Part shown: positions 10,335 to 23,711 of the stretch, in pieces
How positions within the stretch are numbered: the stretch's first letter is position 1
How the letters are laid out: every line of letters begins with the position of its first letter
From: Neospora caninum Liverpool
Taxonomy: Eukaryota > Apicomplexa > Conoidasida > Eucoccidiorida > Sarcocystidae
Direction: 5' to 3'
Assembly (NCBI RefSeq): GCF_000208865.1
Contig: NC_018391.1
Span: 1,612,001 to 1,676,000 of the forward strand
Length of the DNA: 64,000 nucleotides
The notes under the pieces: model-generated
Database searches by the model: none
The model's input: the letters and a program-made list of their open reading frames with translations, nothing else
Told to the model about the DNA's origin: nothing
Made by a program: the position numbers and the translations under genes

Positions 10335-12978
10335 GGAGGATTACGAGTTAACTGAATTTTGGGTCTAACGCCGTGTTTTTCGTGGGGTGCACGATTTCTT
10401 CTTTATATCGTTGACGACTGGGGCTAGCTTGCCACACTTCCAACGTTTCTTGCTTCGCAAGGACAAATTGTACAGCTGCTCCATTTTTTGGAAGGGAGAA
10501 GCGAACTCATTACTGTATCAGCCTTCCTCCAGTGAATTCCATCTTGCAGTAAAAGGCCTGCGGTGGTTCAGCATATTACGCTTCAGAAGTGAAAAGACGA
10601 TCTTCAACTGTGTGCACTGTATGCCGACAGTGCTTGGTTCCAGAAAAAGCAAGTGAACCACACGAAAGTGTGCGTCATGTCTCGTGCTGTCTAACGGGCG
10701 GTGTCCTGGTACCCGGCAGGTGCCCTCGTTCTGCCCCGTTAAATAAAACCTGGAGGAGGTGGCTGTGCCCTTTGGGCAGTGCGGTTACCAGGCGACAACT
10801 AACGTCCAGTTGGTGTAATTCGGATTGTGACGGATTCGATTCCATGGAGGGATGGGGTTGGCATGCCTGGTTAGTATGCCGTATCAGTAACGTGACTCGT
10901 GCAGTTGTCTGTGTAATACATATCACCGACTCTAAGTGAGGAAGCTCTTCAGAAGCGATCGGTGTCACTCCAGACTTCGTGGTGTCTCACAACCCTCTGG
11001 TGAGTTAGAGCGCCTCACACAAACTGCTGTCGGAGGCGCCACATCACAGAAGCGAGAAGGCACGCCATGGAGGCGATGCTGGCGTCAGATGTTCCAAAGA
11101 TGATTTCGCACAGGTGGCGTGCTCGTTCACCGAAGCAGAGTAGTCATTACGTGGCTAACGGGGACAGCCTGCGACACCCCAAAAAAGGAAGGAGCACGCG
11201 ACGAGTTCTCGTCTCAGTTGCGGTGTTTCAGACGGCTGCAAAAATTGCAAAACGAGGAATGCAGAAGCTCATGGATGAGTACGGTAGACCACAGAAACTA
11301 CATCGTTTAAGGGAACAAGCGATGCGCCATCGAAGCTTCGATATAGCGGTGAAGCGTGGCGGGATTCCCCAAACTGTGGAATGGTCTGCACCGAAAAACG
11401 CTTGAGTTCATATCGGTACGACTACCGGTTTCTCGAACGATTCGTGGAGCACTCGTCGAAACAGGGTGCCAAATTAATAAAAGATGTCCCGACTTTAAAA
11501 GCATCAGCGCTCAGTTTGAAAAGAAATATTTTCTAGCAGTCTGATACTTATTGGGAACATACCAACACCACACCTCTTCGAGTTCTTGCATTTGCAACAG
11601 GGGAAGGTGTGGGCCCAGGGAATGAAGCGCGAGTGTGTCCCTCTCTATGATTATGCAGGGTCGACGGGACAGAAGAAACAGTGCAGTTCCTAGAGTGGGG
11701 GTCCGATGAGAATTTGGTGTTTTTTCTGAACAGATGAAGCAAGAGATCAGTTGGTTGGTCACCGATTGCAAGTGAATGCCAGTACAACAGACTGGGGGTG
11801 GCAGTGTACCCGACAGGCGCATTTTTCACTTGTGTCAGGTTGCAACACGGTTGACGAATTGCATATTCCCGGGGCGCGTCAGAGAACCCTTTCGATACGC
11901 TTCATCTCCACAAGGACAGCGTTCATGTTTGAAGAGATGACTACTCCTTAAAGGTACTGGCCGTGCCACGGAATGCACGTACGCCAACACATGCAAAACA
12001 TATTGCGCTGCCGCATTCTTTTGTTTGACACAAACGTGCTGTCGACAGAGTTGCCGGAGTCAGTGGTGCTGGCACTCAAGCGTAATTAGGCTCCGTGTCT
12101 AATCGTGTCCATCAGCAATGTCTTCCTGAAAGAGCAAATTGCCACACTCGCGTCCCTTCCTCTGGCTGTCACTTTTCCCCTCCGCTGATCGATTCCGTTT
12201 AGTGATGCTGGAGGTGTACCGAGGCGAATGCCGCTGATTTTTGAGTGTAGAAACGTTTAGCCCAGTCAAAGATTCGTTCCACCTCTTCGAACTGCGATCA
12301 AAAAAGACGGTCAAACCTTTCCCTGCGCTTGTTACACCCACGTAGGGCCCCTATCGCCAGATTCTGGGTTTATCTGCGAACATTAATATAACGCACCAAA
12401 CTGGTGTTCTATGTAGCTGATCCAGCCCTGACGTTTCCACGAAAGCGCACGGCAAAAGGGTATTTCGCGCACCTGAGTTGAATCGTCAATGTTGCGCCGG
12501 TCGTGTACCGTGGCACCGTTGATGTTTCCTTCAGACCCACGGTTTCCACAGCGTTACGAAAATGCATGAAACTATACTCACCCAGTAATCCTATCGTGAG
12601 ACTTGGACAGTTATCTGTGACTGTGCAGCCTGCCCTATATGTGGAGACGCTCGCACGACGGAAGATTTGCGCGCCGGCACTCGTAAAAAAGCCAACCCCT
12701 TCTTACATGAAACCAAGTGGAGTGTCACTTAGTCCGCTGCCTGCTCTTTTCCCGTGCTTGCCGGACTGCTTTTGTCCCTAAATACAGCATATCCCTCCGA
12801 GACCAGTTCGTGTGTTTTTTACACCTGTCTGCCGCCGAAGAGTATGTCCATGTGGGCGACAAAACGCGACTTTCACTCGTAGTCAGCAGTCCGACTCACG
12901 GGTAGCTCCACTCTGTGACCCTTCTTGCACTACAGATCCTGCACAGGAAAGTCTCAGCATTTTGTGGGCAGACAGCGA
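10335..12978. other. 2.6 kb without a supportable gene
   Basis: Only short frames on both strands. One basic plus-strand frame (11067-11405, about 112 codons) has no homology I can recall and no convincing splice partners. I leave it uncalled. The right side should hold the 3' UTR of the minus-strand gene ending at 12979. Confidence 0.45.
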
Positions 12979-15524
12979 TCAGAAAAAATCATAAAAAAAG
13001 TGGTCACTGTAGAACCACATCTGCCCGGAAGTTGGTTTTTGCACTGTTGAAAGATCTGCATGCTCTTGCCCATAAGTTCTCTTCCCTTCTCCGCGATTCT
13101 GCTGGCCACACGGCACCGGCGACCGTTTCAGATTCGGCGTATGACGAGAATCCCGAGACGAGACACCACCGCTGCTCCTGCCTTGCATGCGCCCGGGTGG
13201 CCAGTGTCCAGACAAGTGCGCCGGGGCCTCCTCTGGGTCCACCAGCCGCACCGGGTTGATTGGCGCACTTTCCTCGCCACACACTGTCCGTTGCGGATTC
13301 AGTTCCTGCGAGAGGTGCATGCGCATTTCTTTCACGCCGTCTGACTGAAGAGGGTTGTCGAGGTTCTCGGGCTCCTTGAGTTGCCCCAGTGCCTCAGGCC
13401 CAGAGACGGTCTCCCAGTTCTCTCTTTCGCCCTTATTGATCGCTGAGCGAGACGCAACCTTCCCGTCAGATGCCGATCTCGCTCTCTCCCTGGTTTTTGT
13501 TTTCAAACACTGTTTCCTGAGCCGCCCTAGCGCCATCGCGTCTCCATCAGAGCTTCGGCGTTGTCGACAAACTGCAGATCTGCCAGAGTGCCCCACAAAT
13601 GAGGGATCCCCGCACTTGCCAGCTGGCCAGCCCACCGGCGGCCTGTACCCTCTGCGAGGTGAGGAAGTCAGGAGCGCTCCCCTCATAATGCTAGGCATCG
13701 ACGACACCTGACCCCCGGCTGCGTCACGGATTCTCGACGCTTCCACTCCGGTGCTGTGACTACCATCTGTTCGGTGTCGTTCCACCTCCCGCGTCTTGCC
13801 GCGCACACGGCACCGTGACATGGAAGATCGGCCTCTCTCCTCTTCGAGCTCATCGTCGGCATGCCTTCCTTCAACTGGGCACTCATCGCCCCTTTCTTTC
13901 GTCCCCTCCAGGCGACCAGGCCACACAGGGGGCAACGACTCCCGCCGCTGGGCCTCTTCACGTATGTCGCTGCCCGCGCTGTCCGACGTTCCTCTACTGC
14001 TGGACGAGTCACTATCCAGGCTGCCGAGAGACGAAGAGTCCGTGCCAGTGCCGCTGACCTGAAGATTAGGTTTGGCATTCCGCCAGGTATATGAGCAGGT
14101 GATCTCTGTGTACCCTGTTGCGCTGTCTTCTGAAGTTTTGCGCCGGTTGTTCAACGTCGCGCACGGCCGCATCTCGAGCAAACCGCCGGGGGACGGCGTC
14201 TTTCCAGTCGCGCCGTGGCTGTTCTCCACGCCGATTGCGCCCTGGGAAAAGCCCTCACCGCCCTCCCCAGGCTCCAGCGGCGTGCAGTTCCAGGACTCAC
14301 CTCGCCACCGACCGGTCGCTGAACGGGTCTCGTCAGACCGTCCACGAGCCGCTCGCGGCCGATTCAAGCGCCGCACCCGCCTGGAATTGAGCCGCTGCTT
14401 TCCCGACGCGGATGCAGAAAGGAATAGGAGCTCTTGCTCGAGAGCCAGCATGCCGCTGGCTGGTATCGGCGGGCGCGCTCGGTCGTCTTCGCCTAGTCCG
14501 CCCTTGGCCGCCGGCGCGTGGCAGCTCGTGAGAGGCCAGACGGCGCCATGCTTCTCTGCAGTGATGCTAGGGTCGCTGGTTAGTTCTGATTGCAGCCGAA
14601 GAGGCCCCGGGAGAGCTAGGCGTGACGCCGAGGATGCCGCAGCACTGCATGCTCGAGACAGATGCGAGGAAAGAGAACCAGCACTAGGAACGTGTGTAGC
14701 ATCTCGACTTTCCCGCATGCGTAGCAGAGACGCCTCGCTCTCTCGTGTACGACCTGGGGGCGCTGGAGTGAGGCAAGACGAGCGCGCGGGTGGTAAGGAA
14801 GATATCGGAGACGACGCTCTCGAACTGCTCCAGAGAGCTCTCGCTGAAGGCAGAGACGTCCCTGCCGGGGTCGGCGAACGCGGCAGCTGTCCTGTAATAA
14901 ACAGATCACAGCCACAGAGACTCAACCGTAAAGTTTGATCTGTGCCGTGCAAACAACAGCACTGTACGAAGCGGAACCGAGTTGACTGCGGACCCCGACT
15001 CACGGAAGGGCGGGCGAAGAGAAGGCCATTACATGCGTGTTTAGATCCACCTGCGACACGCCACACCCGCCTGGCGGGTATTGACAGCCCCGTGGCACGA
15101 AAGCCTCTCCGTGGTGCCGTTGACTGGAGACGTCCTCCGCACAACTCTTGCGCTGAAAACGCGCCTGAGTTCCGGGGGAAAACAGCGACGCCCACCACGG
15201 ACCTTCCCCCGCCGCCAGACGAAAAAGAAAAGTTAACAGAAAGACTACGGCCGCTGACTGAGGAAAACGCACAGAGAGGTTGAAACTCGGATCCTCGGAC
15301 CCGACGCTCAGCCACTTACGTGCGAGGCTGGGTGTCAAACAATCGGAGACGACGGCGCTGCATCGGAGCAAACACACCAAGTGTGTAGAGCTGCCTTTAA
15401 CCTCGCAAAATACGCATAGCCCTCCACGGAGGCATTCCACTTAGACCACGGAAAGAGTCTCCTACGACTTGGGCTAAGCTAGAGAAATGCATCGACTTAC
15501 ACTTTTGTAAGTAGATTCATACAC

Positions 15525-15557
<33 letters not shown>

Positions 15558-17925
15558 TATAGATATATATAGAGAGAGAGAGGCATGTTGGCGAAACATC
15601 GCGTTGGCGAGTAATGGTGCTCCATGGGACGACAAAACGAAGGATAACACTGGTGAAAGGTAGAAGGGTCGCCAGGGCAATTTCTGGTTGCAGCACAAAC
15701 ATCGATGAAAAGTCCCAGATTCGCGCGTTTCGACTGCGATATCTTTGCTGCTCGGCCTCTGGAAGTGAGCGCCGGGGCTTGCAGTGGTATCACCGAACGA
15801 CATTTGAGAAGCTCGTAGACAGTTAATCCGCCTACGGAAATGCACCTAAGGCATCCCACACGGAACTGCTGCGGCGGGTAAAGGGAAAACGGCATTGCCT
15901 CTTTTTTCACGGAAGAAAAATTTGTTCATAGGCAGATGGACTGTGCCCGTGAGAGCATTCGCTTTGCTGTCGATATCCTACATTGCACTGACAGAAAACG
16001 TTCGACACTTACAATCTGGGTATGAAGCGACCTGCCGTAGGGGTGGTCACCGTCGAAGGTGGGCGCCGCCAAAGAAGTGCACCGACACCATTCCGCGTCA
16101 CTGGCACCAGCTGTTCCTCCACATCGACAGGTGTAACTTGCGACGTCGCTCTACACATCCTCGCTGCCGACAGACCGCCCTGATTCCGGATCTCGGAAGC
16201 GGTCCGACAACTTTGGTCCCCCGCACTTCGTGTCGCTTCAGGCCCAGCTGCATCTCTGGAAGCTCGTTTCGGTAGCGCAGTGTCCTTTCCTCCCACGGGG
16301 AAAGTCGGTCGCGCCGCTTTCCAAGCTTCTTCCGCCACATCCTCCCAACTCGACTCCGACTCAGAGTCTCTGCAGTTGTTCACGTGACGCTCGCTTTCAC
16401 GCAGGCGGACATCATCAACAGTGATGCCCCGCGGCTTGCCATTCTCCGTCTGCCCAGGCCGCAGACCACAGGTTGCCAGTAGCTGCCGTAGGCGACTCGC
16501 TTCTCGGACGCCAGCTCCTGTCGGGAAGGCGCCTCCGGGCGACGATGCCGCTTCTGGAACGGCGCACGCACAACAGCGCTGCTCAGTTTCCTCAAGGAAA
16601 CCGGTGCATGCGTTGAGTCCCCTGCCCTCGGGGGCACTGCTGGGGGCCGTTTGGTGTGCTGAAGGCTCTGGTTCCCCTGTCGCCGGAATCCCGCACGCGT
16701 CAGAGGTTGAAGCTGCAGTTGCCCACGAACGAGGAAAAGGCGGGACGGAACTCGTATCTTCTTCACAAACCCGCGTGTACTGACACTGGGCGTTGCCTCT
16801 ATGCGACGACCAGAACGTGGCCGCCGCTGTAGCAGAAGCCAGCCGGTCCCGCTGTTTCACGTGAGCCTCAAGTCTCGCGGCGTTCTTGGCTCCCGCCGAC
16901 TCGTCTCCACATTCTGTGACCTTCTGCTGGTGCCTTCCACCAGCGAGGAATTGAGAAGCACGCCTTGGGACGTTGTCACTCGCACTGGCGTGTCTAGACG
17001 CCACGTAGGCAGCCGCATCGTTGCCAGCACCAGTCCGTCCTCCATCCTCGCTCAAAGCCCCAGTCTCGCTCCAGCTTCCACCGTTGATTCCACTTCGCAT
17101 ACGGCGGCGCACGACTGTCTGTTTTGCCCGCTCCTGTGAAACTGCCGCAGCCCCACGAACACGGGCGTCTCCTACAGAACTGCCTGTGCGAGACTGCGCT
17201 GGATCTGACGCGTTGCATGCACGCGGTACACGCGGATGGCCCCATCGACAACTCTGAGTTACAGCATCCCGGAACAAACAGTCCTTCGCGAATCGATGGC
17301 GTTTCGTGACCGACTCATCAGGTCTCTGTGCACTCCGTTGTGCGAGGAAAGGGCCAGCTATCAGGCAACCTCGATGATGCGAAGAATGCGGCCGCTCCCT
17401 GTTGACGGAAACCATCTCTCGGGACGGCGCATTTGCACTTCGAGGGCCCCTTGCATTGGCGTCGCTCGTTCTCAAATGCCTAGGCACTTGTCGAGACAGC
17501 GAATTCGCGGGCGAGGAAACTGTGCCACGGCATTCAGGCTTGTCAGTTGCCGGCAAACGCGGGAAATCTTCCCGTGTCAGCGCAGCCAGCGCTTTCCATA
17601 AGGGTGGAAATGGTGAGACCGACGGCATGGAACCTACTAACGACCTGCGAGTGCTCGAATCAGGTGCGGTGACAAGGGGAGGGACTTCTTCTCCAAGGAA
17701 ATCTTCAAGAGAAGTTACGCCTTCGTCAGAACTCTCGATCCGAAACGGAACGTCTTCAGTCCTTCGTGAGCATCTCGTCGCATCTTCTTGTTCGGAGCTT
17801 GAATCTCCTCCCTGCAAGCGGCGCGCACGAAATGCCTCCCCCGTCCCGTCGGCAGCGCCAAACACCAGTGAGCACTGCTTCAGAGTCGAGAACATATCTG
17901 AGACGCCTCGAACTGAATTCGCCAT
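12979..17925 (-). CDS. large low-complexity protein, function unknown, multi-exon
   Basis: I recognise no domain. The first exon runs from ATG 17925 (context GAGCATGGCG) to a strong donor ATT|GTAAGT at 16013, about 637 codons. The frame is open further upstream, but no earlier ATG was found. The next exon starts after the acceptor TTTATTACAG at 14891. The in-phase frame reads DPGRDVSAFSESSLEQFESV and onward for about 65 codons. A third coding segment, in another frame, runs to the stop at 12979 and contains the acidic/serine stretch SSSLGSLDSDSSSSRGTSDS. The join between the second and third segments is unresolved. The protein is Ser, Arg, Glu and Gly rich with short acidic patches, like many apicomplexan disordered proteins. 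Long open frames on the opposite strand (17402-18112, 14072-14938) are treated as antisense shadows. Confidence 0.6.
15526..15555. repeat. (TA)n microsatellite
   Basis: About 15 TA units, followed by AGATAT and GAGA runs up to about 15583. It lies within the intron inferred between 14892 and 16012 of the minus-strand low-complexity gene. Confidence 0.95.
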
Positions 17926-20900
17926 GCTCGAGGACGACCAAGCAATACAAAGCCGCCAACGGCATGCTTCGAGTGTAGACTGGGGAAGACGACTATCACC
18001 GGCATCAGAAACCCTCGGCTCAGCTTCCTTATTCAAACTCTCTACGGCGTGTTCAACTTCGGCGGGTCAGACTCGACCGGCTTGCTGGTTGAGCTCTCTC
18101 TATCGGTTCTGAAAAAAGCCAAAGCGGGTAGCCACGCCTATCAGCCGCCAGGACCAAGAGAGATGTCGAAACAGAACAGGCGTCTTGCGAGTGCCATGAA
18201 CTCAACGGCGACTGCAAACGCGCTGCATTGATGTCAGAGCTCGCCGAAGCTCCTATGCTCCAGCGCGCACAGGCGTTCACAGCCCGATGCGACAGTGTAC
18301 ATACAGATGCACAAGACTTCAAAATTTTGGTCGTTTGCCCTCTGAACTGTGCCGTTCCCCAGCCGACACCCCACGCGAGTCGCAGTGAGAAGGTGAAGTA
18401 CCTCTCTGGGATTTACAAGGCAGCCTCTTTAAACCCACATCAAATTTGGATTTGTTCTAGTGCGACACTTCTCTCCCGGATGATCCACGCAGCTCCTTCT
18501 GTCCTCTCAGCGTCCTCTCCTGGGTCACACGTGTTAACGACCTGAGTTGATAAAAATGGGGCTGGCAAACAGCCGCATCCGCGCACGGTTTGAAATCGCC
18601 GTCGCCACGCGACGTTGTGGCCGGCCTTATCCGAGACTTGGCATAGAAAGATAACGGAAAGAAAGGGCACTGTTTCGCGTCCCGGGCAACATCAATGGAC
18701 CGGTGTGGACTGGAAAACGTGCCAGGACCGTTCCCATGTTCATGAGCGAGAGCCGGCGCCCTCCACTGTACGCACCGAGCACAAAGATAACGTAGCTTGA
18801 GGAAAGATAGCGTCTACACGCCCGCCACGACGACGACTTCTTGGAAGAAACACGAGGAAACAGGTGCTCAACGTATGATAAAGCATCCACCTAGAACCAG
18901 CACGCCCCACGTGAAGGCTGATTTACAGGACTCTCGAGGTCTCGCGTAGATGAGAGCCATGGCTGAGCGACACCAAAAGCAATCTGTTCTAGTACCACAT
19001 CGACTGGTCACGGCCAAGAGGCGTTCTCTGGGTATCTGGATTCGTTGCGAAGAACGCCGTTGCCACGGCCGACGAACGGCCTGCCATGACGCCAAAAACA
19101 GGCTACTCTGGGCCAGGGGGACCCATCAGCGTTGCATTTAACGCCACGCGGATAGGGAGATACAAAGAGTCTCCTACACTACTTCTGCAGTCTCCTGGCT
19201 AGCGGGGGCAAAGTTTATAGCGTTGGACGGCAAGTCATCGGGAACGCTGGTTCCTGAATGCTCTCTCGCGGGGAAAACTGCGGTGCAAATCACATCACCA
19301 AACTCACTTTCAAGACTCTGAGCTCAAACTCAGTACGGGGGTAGTGGTTCACCGTCGAAAAGCGGGTTAAAATGCACCTATTTCACGGAATGATAAAGAG
19401 AATTGGCAGAATCCGTCGACGCGTTCCAGCGAGTATCTCACACAAGGCCCCGACACGGAGGAAGGACGGCGGCTCTTCACACTTTCCTAACTAATTTGTC
19501 TTCTCATGTAATCATCACAGCGTAACAAGGTCGTAGCATATCTTGCGTCCAGGCGAAGAAGAGCGGAAAAAACCCATGCCTTTGTGTCGCAAGGGATAAA
19601 AGCGATCACCAGCGTCGACGCATTACATCGCCTTACCCTATTCGGCGGTAGAAAAGTGTTCACCAAACAACCTGAGGAAAGAGAAGATGAAACTGAGAGG
19701 AAGGGTTATGTACATGCTAAAAGAAGTGTCGTCTAGCGCAACCGAGAAATCAAAAAAAACCAAAAGTTCCATAAATGAACGTCACCTGGCGAGCATGCGG
19801 CTCAATTCATGGTTGCTGATGCGCAGCTGTCAATCGCCGCGTCGACGATGCATTGCAGCAGGAACAGTCACGGAAGAAACTCCGTCGAAGTAAGGGAGGG
19901 TGCAGGAAAGCCTTCGCCAAGCTTCCTCGAAATATAGCGGCTCCTCCCAATTCTTCGAAATGAGTGATTTAGATCAGGCGCACTTACCGGTTTTGTTCAC
20001 TGGGGATCACCAAACTTGACAGCGGCGTGCCCGCTCTACATCTATCTGCATGCGCATTGTTGTTCGATGCTCGTGAAACGTTAAGACCAGCAGTGTAGTT
20101 AGTAGACGTCACACATTGGTACGCGAGACATAGCCACGAGGATGGGGAAACGCAAGGGAAAAGACCGTAGCACTTCTCTTTCCCATACTTGAGCAAATGA
20201 GATGGATCCCGGCGAAAGCTGGCCTTCCACTCTTCATGGAGACACAGTGGTTCTGTTCCATGTGGTGAGTTTCTCGTTTGGTTTGGGGGGGAATTGAGGC
20301 AGCTAAGAGTGTTTTGGCAATGTTGACTAAACGGCGAGCGTCGCCTGAGCAGCAGAAGACCGATATCTAGAGTAGTGCAAATAATGAAAGAGCAACTATG
20401 GGACTTGTTGAGGAAACAAATCTCATCTACACAGCTTTTGCCAAACCACGACACGCAAGAAGCGCAGAAGAGGATTGCCACTGCCCGAGAGTCGCGGAGC
20501 TCGAACCTCCCGGGCATGGACACTTGTCGTCTCCGGTGGCCTGTTGTCTTGACTCCTGGTAGCTGTCGAAACTGGCAAGTTGCTCAAACCCCGGCAACGC
20601 AGGCGCCTGTTTTCCGTCTCACCAAGGCAGCATTGTTTCATCTCAAACCGCAAAGCTGCGCTCACAGTGGAGATGCTTGGAAGTACGACGCTGGTGTCGG
20701 TCACAGCTTTTACGCGCGTTGGTGGGTATAAGCTTTCGATCGGCTTTGCTACACTTGGCTTCGTACTGGGGAGAGAAATGTTTACGAGCAAATATTTCTA
20801 AAAGTAGCGTAACGCGATTAGACAGCCCACATCCTCTTGCTAGGCCTGTTACAAGGATCCTTCAAACACTCCCGCGTCCCGTGTTTGTGGCGAAGCGCGA

Positions 20901-22034
20901 CACTAACTTCGCGGCCTGTTGTAGGTTGCTCCTCACAGCCGCCGATGCCCCCGCAGGATCGGCTCCGACGGATTCGGCTGCTGCGCCCAAGTCACGTGTG
21001 TAGTACAGCCTATCGCAATTGTATGCACGAGGCCACGGAGTAAGCGCAGGAGCCCGCGGGAAGACAACTTTAAAACCGCCAATCAGCGGTACGCTGTTTC
21101 CTCTCTGAGTGCCAAGACTCTGGGTTTAGAGAGCACCGAAGAGCGGCTGAATCAAGAGCGTCGTGTTCCCTGACACAACAACTGCAGCGAGAACTGAAGA
21201 TGCAACTCCGCGTTTTGATGAGAACGGGAAAAGCAAGACGGAGCAGACAAGAGCAGCACGAGTATTCAGAAACGGCCGGGCATCGAAAGAGTATTGCCGC
21301 CAACAGGCGCGTACCATCATCTGTTTGACTTTTTGCAATTACAGTATGGGTTGTTCAGGAGGGGTTAAAAGAGGCATACGCAGCGGCACACCACGCAGAA
21401 AACCTCATCGTTGCACGTAGCAGGGCACTCGGCTACGCTGCATACTTGGACGCGTACCGGAGAATATGTTCGTGCGCATCCGCACTGACGGTCCAGTTTC
21501 TGAACGCCACCAGGCTGATGTTTGACAAGCCGCCTTACTGTAGTAGTCCCCGAATCACCCGCTACGTCGTTTCAGAGGCAGTGCCGTGAAAGAGCAGACT
21601 GCGGGTGTCGCAGAGCAAGGCAATCCTCCCTGGCGACACGCGCGGATGCCGTTGCCTCATTCGTCACATCGTCTTTTCGGCTGCGTGTCTTATGAAGGCA
21701 AAAGGAACATAGTTCGAAGCAGTTTTTTAGCAGGATATGCATGCGCGGTTTGCATCCCACCATGTTGCCCGGCACAGCGCAAAATCAAACGCTGGCATCC
21801 TACGTCTACCCGACCAAAAGCCATTCTTTACGTGTAAGACGTGACGACACGGTCCCGACCCAACCCGTTGTCACTTTGGTTGCTTTTTCGCACGAGAGAG
21901 CCTCGACGAGACAAACTGCTCGATACATGCCAGCTCTCGGTGCCCGACACTCGGGCACCAGATTCGACACAACTGGAGCACACCTGCATGTACAGGTTTC
22001 TCAGCGCGCCTCTCAGCCGTCTGCTTGAGACACT
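17926..22034. other. 4.1 kb gene-poor stretch
   Basis: Upstream flank of the minus-strand gene starting at 17925 and downstream flank of the minus-strand PIG-F gene. Frames are short and interleaved on both strands. The longest (minus, 19984-20523) is cysteine-rich and has no domain I recognise. No RNA gene was found. The CGGGAGGTTCGAGCTCC element near 20495 resembles a tRNA T-arm but lacks the other arms. Confidence 0.45.
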
Positions 22035-23526
22035 CTAGGAGAGGCCGCCAATTTCACCCGGCGACCCGTTCCTCTTGCCCCTTCTGCGGAGACTAGATTC
22101 CGTCTGCTCCGTTTCTCCGGAGGGTTTGCCCGATGCCCTACTACCGTGATGTGTTGTTTCACAACCGACTCTTTCTGTCGTTTCGAAATCCTCCCAATCG
22201 CTATCGTCGTCTTGTCGCGGCCGCAACAGCAAGTCTTGCAAAACTGGAGTTGCCACAACGCCCCCGCTCAGTGTTCGACGGGAGACGCTCAAGCAAGGCA
22301 GCACGAAACCGGTCAGCACCAGCGAGAAGGCGGCACCGACAAAGTGCCCAACTGTCCCGCCCACGATTACAGGAAAAGGGAAATGCACCAACACGGTTTG
22401 CCAGTCCAGGGGGAGAAAGTAGCACGCAGCAAGCGCGCAGAAGCTGCATGTGATGAACGGTAAGAATGCAGCGATGGTAAAAACGTGGCCCAGCTGGGCA
22501 GGAGAGAGAATCAACGGCAACCGCTTCTTGAGAACTTCGGGTAGATATGGATGCACAGCCTGCAAGAGTTTCGGCATAGACAAAGCGTGAGACAGTGCCA
22601 CGCCCTCAGCTGAAGAGTTCTCTCCGCTTGCATGGCCGCACCCAAGTCCGTTATGAGCCATTCCACCACCTGGCACGGACCCTTTGGCGGCCTCGATTTC
22701 CACTCCTAGGCTTCGAATCTCTTCAACCGCTGCAGCCGCAACTGGCGAGAGAAGGCCGATTGAGGCCAAGTACGAAGCAAAGAGCACACACGCTACATAG
22801 TGGGAAAGGGGGGTTCCCAGCAAAACCGGTAAAAGGGAAAAAGTTGTCAACCAGAGCCCGTACAGGTAGGCAATCGTTCCCGGACAACAGACGTAAGAGG
22901 ACGACGCCGGGAGGCAAGAGACGGAAGAAATGCCAGACCGTAGACGCCCAAGGAAGCGGAGGACGGTCGAAAGGATGCTGCATGGCCCCTCACTCCGAGC
23001 CTCACTGCACGTTTTCCTTTCCGATTCACCTCGTGTAGCACACTTGCACCACACGTAGACTGCTGTCGCTCCTTTAAAGGCGACGACAAGAAGCAGTGTC
23101 CAGATAGAAACAACGGCAAGTTCCAAGCCTCCGGTGTCGGCTATCGCGACGGCCACGCTGTAGTCACTCTGCTCGTCTACGCCGGTAGCGGTCGCTGCTC
23201 CACTGTTGTGCGCAGTGCTGAAGGCTCTGTGGGCACGTGCGAGGATGGCGGCGCGTGATTTTCATTGAAACGTGTGCCTGCCTGGCGCGCTCGAATGAGG
23301 GCAATGCGGTTTGCAAAGGTTCCTGCAGTCACTGGAGAAGGAACAAGTTGGTGGCAGCGATCAAGACGTCCGAGAGACTGAGCAGCTGGTGAGCCAAGAG
23401 CCCCGAGGGGTTCTGCTGCACTTTGGTGCTTCCTGCTGAGTTCAAACCTTCCAAAGGCCGGGCTGCTGTCGACTTTCGCCGAGCTTTAACGAAGCCACTA
23501 GCGGCGCAGGCCTCTGATTGCCGCAT
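22035..23526 (-). CDS. PIGF: PIG-F / Gpi11-like GPI ethanolamine-phosphate transfer subunit
   Basis: PIG-F is a multi-span ER membrane protein that stabilises the PIG-O and PIG-G enzymes, which add ethanolamine phosphate to the GPI core late in anchor synthesis. The key signature is LPLDWQTVLVHFPFPVIVGG TVGH, matching the family's IPLDW-x-WP-x-GA-x-GY block. The family's YGAPL segment also appears, as LLGTPLSHYVACVLFASYLA. The main exon is 22035-23226. Its open frame has no ATG, so I infer a first exon at 23333-23526 starting MRQSEACAASG, joined by CA|GTGACT and CACAG|A. This exon adds a first hydrophobic helix, LLAHQLLSLSDVLIAATNLF. The total is 461 residues against about 219 in human. The excess is in loops and an acidic C-terminal tail (DDDSDWEDFE). 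Exon 1 is less certain than exon 2. Confidence 0.8.
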
Positions 23527-23694
23527 TCTGTACAGGCGGAAAAAGAGAAACACGCCGGTGCCTTACGCCGGCAGGAAAAGATGAATAGTCACCGTTAGTG
23601 GGATTCAAAAGATATAGAAGAGGGAGAATGCCCATCCAGACGAGTTCCCAGAACGCAACAAATCATTTTATACACACCGCAAACAACGAAATAC

Positions 23695-23711
23695 CACACA
23701 CACACACACAA
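23695..23711. repeat. (CA)n microsatellite
   Basis: Eight or so CA units in the region upstream of the PIG-F gene. Confidence 0.9.

Noticed and set aside
11067..11405. 112-codon basic plus-strand frame
   Set aside because: No family resemblance, no partner exons, and similar frames occur by chance throughout the gene-poor stretch.
14072..14938. 288-codon plus-strand frame
   Set aside because: It is antisense to the minus-strand low-complexity gene, is Arg/Ser/Pro-rich, and lacks a domain or good splice context.
14892..15315. N-terminal part of the 778-codon minus-strand frame
   Set aside because: It lies upstream of the strong acceptor TTTATTACAG at 14892 and reads as intron. Only the part downstream is likely coding.
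20485..20520. tRNA-like T-arm (GGTTCGAGCTCC on the minus strand)
   Set aside because: Only a four-pair stem forms, and no D-arm, anticodon arm or acceptor stem could be built around it.
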